Below, one piece after another: positions 13,885 through 16,974 of a stretch of DNA of 16,974 nt. Position 1 is the first letter of the stretch; the number at the start of each line of letters is the position of its first letter. The stretch is from an uncultured Clostridia bacterium (lineage in GTDB: Bacteria; Bacillota; Clostridia; TANB77; CAG-508), in NCBI GenBank assembly GCA_948502395.1, contig CAOPES010000012.1:16673-33646 (forward strand), in the 5' to 3' direction. A program made the position numbers and the translations under genes. The notes under the pieces are model-generated. The model was not told the DNA's origin and did no database searches. It saw only the letters and a list, made by a program, of their open reading frames with translations.

Positions 13885-13936
13885 TTGAATACACCTCCGT
13901 ATTTTTTAACCTTTTACTTTTTTGAAACGATGTGAT

Positions 13937-13958
13937 CGTATGTCCGTAATTACATACG
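13937..13958 (-). promoter_or_regulatory. Hairpin in the leader of the ribosomal protein operon
   Basis: CGTATGT and ACATACG form a 7-bp stem with an 8-nt loop just downstream of the expected transcription start. It carries GTAATTACG, also present in the gatC leader. It may protect the mRNA 5' end or bind a regulator; neither is shown. Confidence 0.35.
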
Positions 13959-13965
13959 CTTTAAT

Positions 13966-13994
13966 ATTCTACCACTTTTTTCCGCTTGTGTCAA
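13966..13994 (-). promoter_or_regulatory. Strong promoter of the rpmG-secE-nusG-rplKAJL operon
   Basis: TTGACA (13989-13994) and TAGAAT (13966-13971) are separated by 17 nt. This 309-nt intergenic region (13885-14193) otherwise holds the leader of rpmG and the divergent promoter at 14121; I see no further gene in it. Confidence 0.88.
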
Positions 13995-14120
13995 TGGATT
14001 TTTCGAGTTTTTTTAAGATTTTTTGTAATAATTTTACTTTTAGAATTGACCGATTTTTTATAGTAACTTTTTGTCTTATATTATTTGATAATTATATTAC
14101 CATAATTTGTCTTGTTTATG

Positions 14121-14149
14121 TTGACTTTTAGCTGATTTAGGTGTATAAT
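14121..14149 (+). promoter_or_regulatory. Promoter of the C39-like protein gene
   Basis: TTGACT (14121-14126) and TATAAT (14144-14149) are separated by 17 nt. The dyad ATTAGA-GCAT-TCTAAT (14156-14171) begins at about the transcription start and could be an operator. Confidence 0.85.
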
Positions 14150-14193
14150 TAATCTATTAGAGCATTCTAATATTTCATAAGGAGGACATATAT

Positions 14194-15072
14194 ATGAAAA
14201 CAGCTTTTGTATTACCTGAATGCACATTGGAAAAAAATGAGTATCTGGCACGGAAAAATTATTTTCTGAAAAGTGGCAAGATGTTGAAAAAAACATTAGA
14301 TTTATGTGAGCTCAGTTTGGTAACACACCTTGCTACTACCTTAATTACCCCGCTTGGTAATTCGCCTACGACTTTGGTTGGCTCTTATGACAGGGAATTT
14401 TTCTTTTCTGTTTCATCAGCACATAATCCAAAATGGGCTAAGCGTCAATTTGGAGCAGTAAACACTGTTGAAAATAGTGCATGTATTGCTTTTGTTTCAA
14501 AAGTTATGCTAGACTATTTTGGCTCATCTCATGATTTAGAAGAAATTCTTTCAGAATTGGAAAATAAAGGTTATAGATTGTGGAAATTTGCTAATAATAG
14601 CAGAACACTTTCTACTCCTAAATTCGAAGTAGATTCTATTAAGAAAGAATTTCCTGCTGATGACCCTATTCAAAAGTGCAAAACTTTGGAAGAAATCGGT
14701 CAATTGTATGGCGAAGCCGTTGGAATCGGCGGGGCTGCATGTGCATTGGATAATATTATCCATTTGCTTGCTAATCAGCCTTTAAATACCTATAATACTC
14801 GTATTAGTGATTTCAAAAAAATCATTTCTAATTTGAAAAATGGAATTCCAGTACCAATGCGAGTAGAAAACTCGGTTTATCATCATGACAAATCAAGAGT
14901 AGGTGGACATTATGTAGTTTTGTTTGGCTTAAGTAATGGTAACGCATTAGTTTTTGATAGCAATGAAGATAATGTATTAAAATATATTTCTGCTAGCCAG
15001 TTATTTAATGCAATGGTGAAAAATGAGGAGCTCATTGCTGCTTGGGACTTTTCTCCATGTGCAAAAGGTTAA
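14194..15072 (+). CDS. C39-like papain-fold protein, probably a cysteine peptidase
   Basis: The 292-residue protein has the layout of a C39-like (papain-fold) domain. Cys97 in ENSACIAFVSKVMLDYFG corresponds to the usual CGPTSLAMVLxYYG block. His239 in GGHYVVLFGL corresponds to the GHxVVVxG block. Asp255 in VFDSNED is the likely third residue. There is no signal peptide and no membrane segment, so it should be cytoplasmic. The N-terminal 90 residues match nothing I know. AAGGAGG lies 8 nt before the ATG, behind a good promoter. It is a single gene ending at a bidirectional terminator. The catalytic cysteine lacks the usual following CG pair, so activity is uncertain, and a transglutaminase-like or amidase role is possible. 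I cannot name a substrate. Confidence 0.7.
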   Translation: MKTAFVLPECTLEKNEYLARKNYFLKSGKMLKKTLDLCELSLVTHLATTLITPLGNSPTTLVGSYDREFFFSVSSAHNPKWAKRQFGAVNTVENSACIAFVSKVMLDYFGSSHDLEEILSELENKGYRLWKFANNSRTLSTPKFEVDSIKKEFPADDPIQKCKTLEEIGQLYGEAVGIGGAACALDNIIHLLANQPLNTYNTRISDFKKIISNLKNGIPVPMRVENSVYHHDKSRVGGHYVVLFGLSNGNALVFDSNEDNVLKYISASQLFNAMVKNEELIAAWDFSPCAKG

Positions 15073-15080
15073 TTGTCCTG

Positions 15081-15110
15081 AAAAAGAGAACTTACATAAG
15101 TTCTCTTTTT
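15081..15110. terminator. Bidirectional terminator between convergent genes
   Basis: A 14-bp perfect inverted repeat (15081-15094 with 15097-15110, AAAAAGAGAACTTA/TAAGTTCTCTTTTT) ends in T runs on both strands. It serves both the C39-like gene and the flavin reductase gene. Confidence 0.92.
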
Positions 15111-15111
15111 C

Positions 15112-15729
15112 TTATTTCCTTTTATTCTTCTTTTTTTGTACTGAAAATCCAAATCTCCCAATTTTCTTTCCTAACGAATAATAATGTCCATTTGAATATG
15201 CTATTAAATCACATTTTGATATATCAAATGCTCCTTTTTCATTTATATATTTTTCATCTGCATTTATTGCTAAAACTTCTGCCACAAACATATGGTGTGA
15301 ACCTAATTCCCTTATTTCTTTTACCTTACATTCTACTGATACTGGGCTTTCTTCTATCATTGGGCATTTTACAAAGTTTGCTTTTTGCTTGTGTAAGTTC
15401 ATTTCTTTGAATTTATCTACTTTTGCTCCTGTTTTTACTCCACACCAATCTGTTGCTCTTGCTAATTTTTGATTTGTTAGATTTATTACAAATTCTCCTT
15501 GTTCTTTTATCATATTGTATGAATATCTTGTTGGTCTTACTGATATATATACCATTGCTGGGTTTGTATTTATTATTCCTGTCCATGCTACTGTTATTAT
15601 GTTTGATTTTTCCATAGTTCCACAACTTACCATTACTGCTGGTAATGGATATAAGAATGTTCCTGGTTTCCACATTACTTTTTTACTCATTTCTAATTTA
15701 TATAGTATATTTAAGATATTATATACCAT
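15112..15729 (-). CDS. Flavin reductase-like FMN-binding protein (flavoredoxin type)
   Basis: The protein matches the FMN-binding split-barrel family of flavin reductases and flavoredoxins, which hold FMN and pass electrons in the cytoplasm. Typical parts are PGTFLYPLPAVMVSCG, NIITVAWTGIINTNPAMVYISVR (in part), the Tyr-rich RYSYNMIKEQGEFVINL, DWCGVKTG and HHMFVAEVLAI. The start is uncertain. AAGGAG lies 3 nt before the ATG at 15729, giving 205 residues. The ATG at 15690 gives the more family-like start MSKKVMWKPGT, with a TATAAT (15718-15723) upstream but no ribosome binding site. The gene follows the radical SAM gene on the same strand after a terminator, so it is probably transcribed separately. 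Confidence 0.88.
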   Translation of the reverse strand: MVYNILNILYKLEMSKKVMWKPGTFLYPLPAVMVSCGTMEKSNIITVAWTGIINTNPAMVYISVRPTRYSYNMIKEQGEFVINLTNQKLARATDWCGVKTGAKVDKFKEMNLHKQKANFVKCPMIEESPVSVECKVKEIRELGSHHMFVAEVLAINADEKYINEKGAFDISKCDLIAYSNGHYYSLGKKIGRFGFSVQKKKNKRK

Positions 15730-15778
15730 ATACTCCTTTCCATATTTATAATTTTCATAATTTCTTATATTAATTTAT

Positions 15779-15832
15779 AATAAAAAAGCCCTTTCAAATA
15801 GAAATTTATCTATAAGAAAAAGCTTTTTTATT
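15779..15832 (-). terminator. Terminator of the radical SAM gene
   Basis: An 11-bp stem (15779-15789 with 15822-15832, AATAAAAAAGC/GCTTTTTTATT) extends inward by about 6 bp with G-U pairs. A second small stem lies in the loop, and the right arm ends in TTTTTTATT on the minus strand. It starts 9 nt past the stop codon. Confidence 0.75.
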
Positions 15833-15841
15833 TACCCTAGA

Positions 15842-16606
15842 TTACTTGTTCCATTCTCCATCTGTCAAGTAATCATCCAATTCTTCATTACACCATGTTT
15901 TATTATAATTTCCATTAGGATATACTTTCGGAATAGTCGACTCCTCAATAATATTGGCTACACCATGTATACTTTTTTTAATTCTTACGCCTTTATAGAA
16001 TGTATACATATATGAACCATTTCTCTTCCATTCCAAAGTTTCAAGTAAGTCCCAAACTTCTTTTTCTGAACATACTTCCTCAAAATCTGGTGTAAAGTAC
16101 ATAGTAATTGATCTTTTTAAGAACCCTTCTGTTTGTTCTATGAAATGGTTGAGTTTTTCCATATTTAACGATTTATCGCCAGCTAATTTAATGTTTATTT
16201 TATTTGGCCATTTTCTCCAAAAATCTATTTCTGAATCACTGTTAACAGTAATTTGAATAGAATCGTAATATGGAATTAACTCAATAATCTTGTCACGAAG
16301 TTTTCCGTTTGTACTCATCACTACTAGAAATCCTTTCGAATGAACGAGATTAGCAATATCAATAAGTTTCTGTGTTGGCAAAACTGTTGGTTCACCACCA
16401 AGCAATAGAACTTCTAACTGCTTGTCAGTATTCCTTTTTACTACATCTAAAAACCGGTTAATAGTTTCTAATGAAATAATCTTATCAGATGTTCCTAAAA
16501 ACTTATCTACGCAATTTTTACAGTTCTTATTGCATAGATGTGATGTAACAATATCGACATGATCCAATACAATGTTCGTCTTAGGTAATTTTTTTGTTTC
16601 ACTCAT
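15842..16606 (-). CDS. Compact radical SAM protein of unknown substrate
   Basis: The protein carries the radical SAM iron-sulfur motif CNKNCKNC (Cys25, Cys29, Cys32; CX3CX2C) and the LGGEPT motif (69-74) used in SAM binding, followed by VVMSTNGKL, as in the SAM-binding barrel. At 254 residues it holds a partial barrel and no SPASM or other C-terminal cluster domain; only one further cysteine is near the end (TWCNEELDD). This size resembles activating enzymes and small peptide- or RNA-modifying enzymes. AGGAGG precedes the ATG. It has a strong promoter and its own terminator. I see no precursor peptide gene in the 185-nt leader region. It lies next to the 5S rRNA gene and the flavin reductase gene. 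The substrate is unknown. Confidence 0.88.
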   Translation of the reverse strand: MSETKKLPKTNIVLDHVDIVTSHLCNKNCKNCVDKFLGTSDKIISLETINRFLDVVKRNTDKQLEVLLLGGEPTVLPTQKLIDIANLVHSKGFLVVMSTNGKLRDKIIELIPYYDSIQITVNSDSEIDFWRKWPNKINIKLAGDKSLNMEKLNHFIEQTEGFLKRSITMYFTPDFEEVCSEKEVWDLLETLEWKRNGSYMYTFYKGVRIKKSIHGVANIIEESTIPKVYPNGNYNKTWCNEELDDYLTDGEWNK

Positions 16607-16674
16607 AAATTAATTTTCCTCCTGTCTTGATAAAACTGAATGAGTTAAACCAACTCTACATAACGCATATCTTT

Positions 16675-16703
16675 ATTTTACACTGTTTTACATAAAGTGT
16701 CAA
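16675..16703 (-). promoter_or_regulatory. Strong promoter of the radical SAM gene
   Basis: TTGACA (16698-16703) and TAAAAT (16675-16680) are separated by 17 nt. It matches the promoter at 10188-10216 at 23 of 29 positions. The leader is about 65 nt. Confidence 0.85.
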
Positions 16704-16791
16704 GCATTTTTCTTATTTTTCGCCAAAAAATAGGCTACAATTCAATAGTGCTCATTAAATTCTAGTCTACTTTTTATAAAAATAAAAAAAA

Positions 16792-16908
16792 TCTAGCAAC
16801 AACCTATCTTTCCAGCAGGGTAACCCGCAAGTATTTTCGGCACATTTAGGCTTGACTTCTGTGTTCGGAATGGGAACAGGTATTACCCCAAATGTCATCG
16901 TCACTAGA
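16792..16908 (-). rRNA. rrf: 5S ribosomal RNA
   Basis: The minus strand carries the conserved 5S core CCTGTTCCCATTCCGAACAC followed by AGAAGTCAAGCC, and the loop E/helix IV region with TACTTGCGGGTTACCCTGC. The ends CTAGTGACG and TGTTGCTAG form the terminal helix I, giving about 117 nt. On the minus strand a T-rich stretch follows the 3' end. Exact ends are approximate to 1-3 nt. It is the tail of an rRNA operon whose 23S gene lies beyond the window. Confidence 0.96.
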
Positions 16909-16974
16909 AAATTATAGTGTTTAGCACACTCAAAAATACATAGATGAAATGTTGGTCGTTTTAGAATTTCTTTC
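16909..16974 (-). other. Probable 23S-5S spacer
   Basis: This stretch upstream of 5S shows no tRNA and no recognisable 23S 3' end. It has a small hairpin, AGTGT/ACACT (16916-16930), possibly part of rRNA processing. The call rests on its position. Confidence 0.5.

Noticed and set aside
13922..14131. Open frame of 69 codons on the plus strand between rpmG and the C39-like gene
   Set aside because: It overlaps both promoters, lacks a ribosome binding site and has a Phe/Ile-rich low-complexity product.
16642..16656. Short dyad and seven-codon frame in the radical SAM leader
   Set aside because: The stem is 5 bp and the frame has no ribosome binding site; neither supports a leader peptide or precursor.

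Overview
The window is AT-rich DNA from a low-GC Gram-positive bacterium, most likely an anaerobic Clostridia-type Firmicute. The signs are a family II (Mn-type) pyrophosphatase, gatCAB, a TagO/WecA-type lipid-carrier glycosyltransferase, the order rpmG-secE-nusG-rplK-rplA-rplJ-rplL with an L10 leader, strong AAGGAGG ribosome binding sites, rubredoxin, and intergenic GGGACGG repeats of a kind I associate with Clostridia. The species cannot be named from this.

Layout. 1-216: array of about 33-nt GGGACGG repeats and a terminator. 217-3085 (minus): an ORF6N/PLD-like protein, hslO (Hsp33) and ppaC; ppaC carries an apparent one-base frameshift that removes its C-terminal substrate-binding motif. 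3205-4896 (minus): rpiB and a TagO/WecA-like transferase fused in frame to a complete rubredoxin. 5001-5344 (plus): rpsT with promoter. 5383-5979: a small two-helix membrane protein gene bracketed by two repeat clusters in opposite orientation. 5985-9202 (minus): gatC-gatA-gatB. 9334-10216 (minus): an unknown four-helix membrane protein with promoter, operator-like dyad and terminator. 10235-13994 (minus): rpmG-secE-nusG-rplK-rplA-[L10 leader]-rplJ-rplL with promoter, attenuator and terminator. 14121-15110 (plus): a C39-like papain-fold protein. 15112-16703 (minus): a flavoredoxin-type flavin reductase and a compact radical SAM protein. 16792-16908 (minus): 5S rRNA, followed by what is probably the 23S-5S spacer up to the window edge.

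Most of the window is housekeeping: translation (S20, L33, L11, L1, L10, L7/L12, 5S, Asn/Gln-tRNA amidotransferase), transcription elongation (NusG), secretion (SecE), proteostasis (Hsp33), pyrophosphate removal, the pentose phosphate pathway and the first lipid-linked step of cell-wall glycopolymer synthesis. The best leads are the glycosyltransferase-rubredoxin fusion, whose codon use changes near the fusion point; the ppaC frameshift; the repeat-bracketed small gene; the acidic tails on SecE and L10; and the accessory pair of C39-like protein and radical SAM enzyme beside the rRNA operon. I found no CRISPR array, insertion sequence, phage or obvious defence operon. All calls come from reading the sequence; no database search was run.
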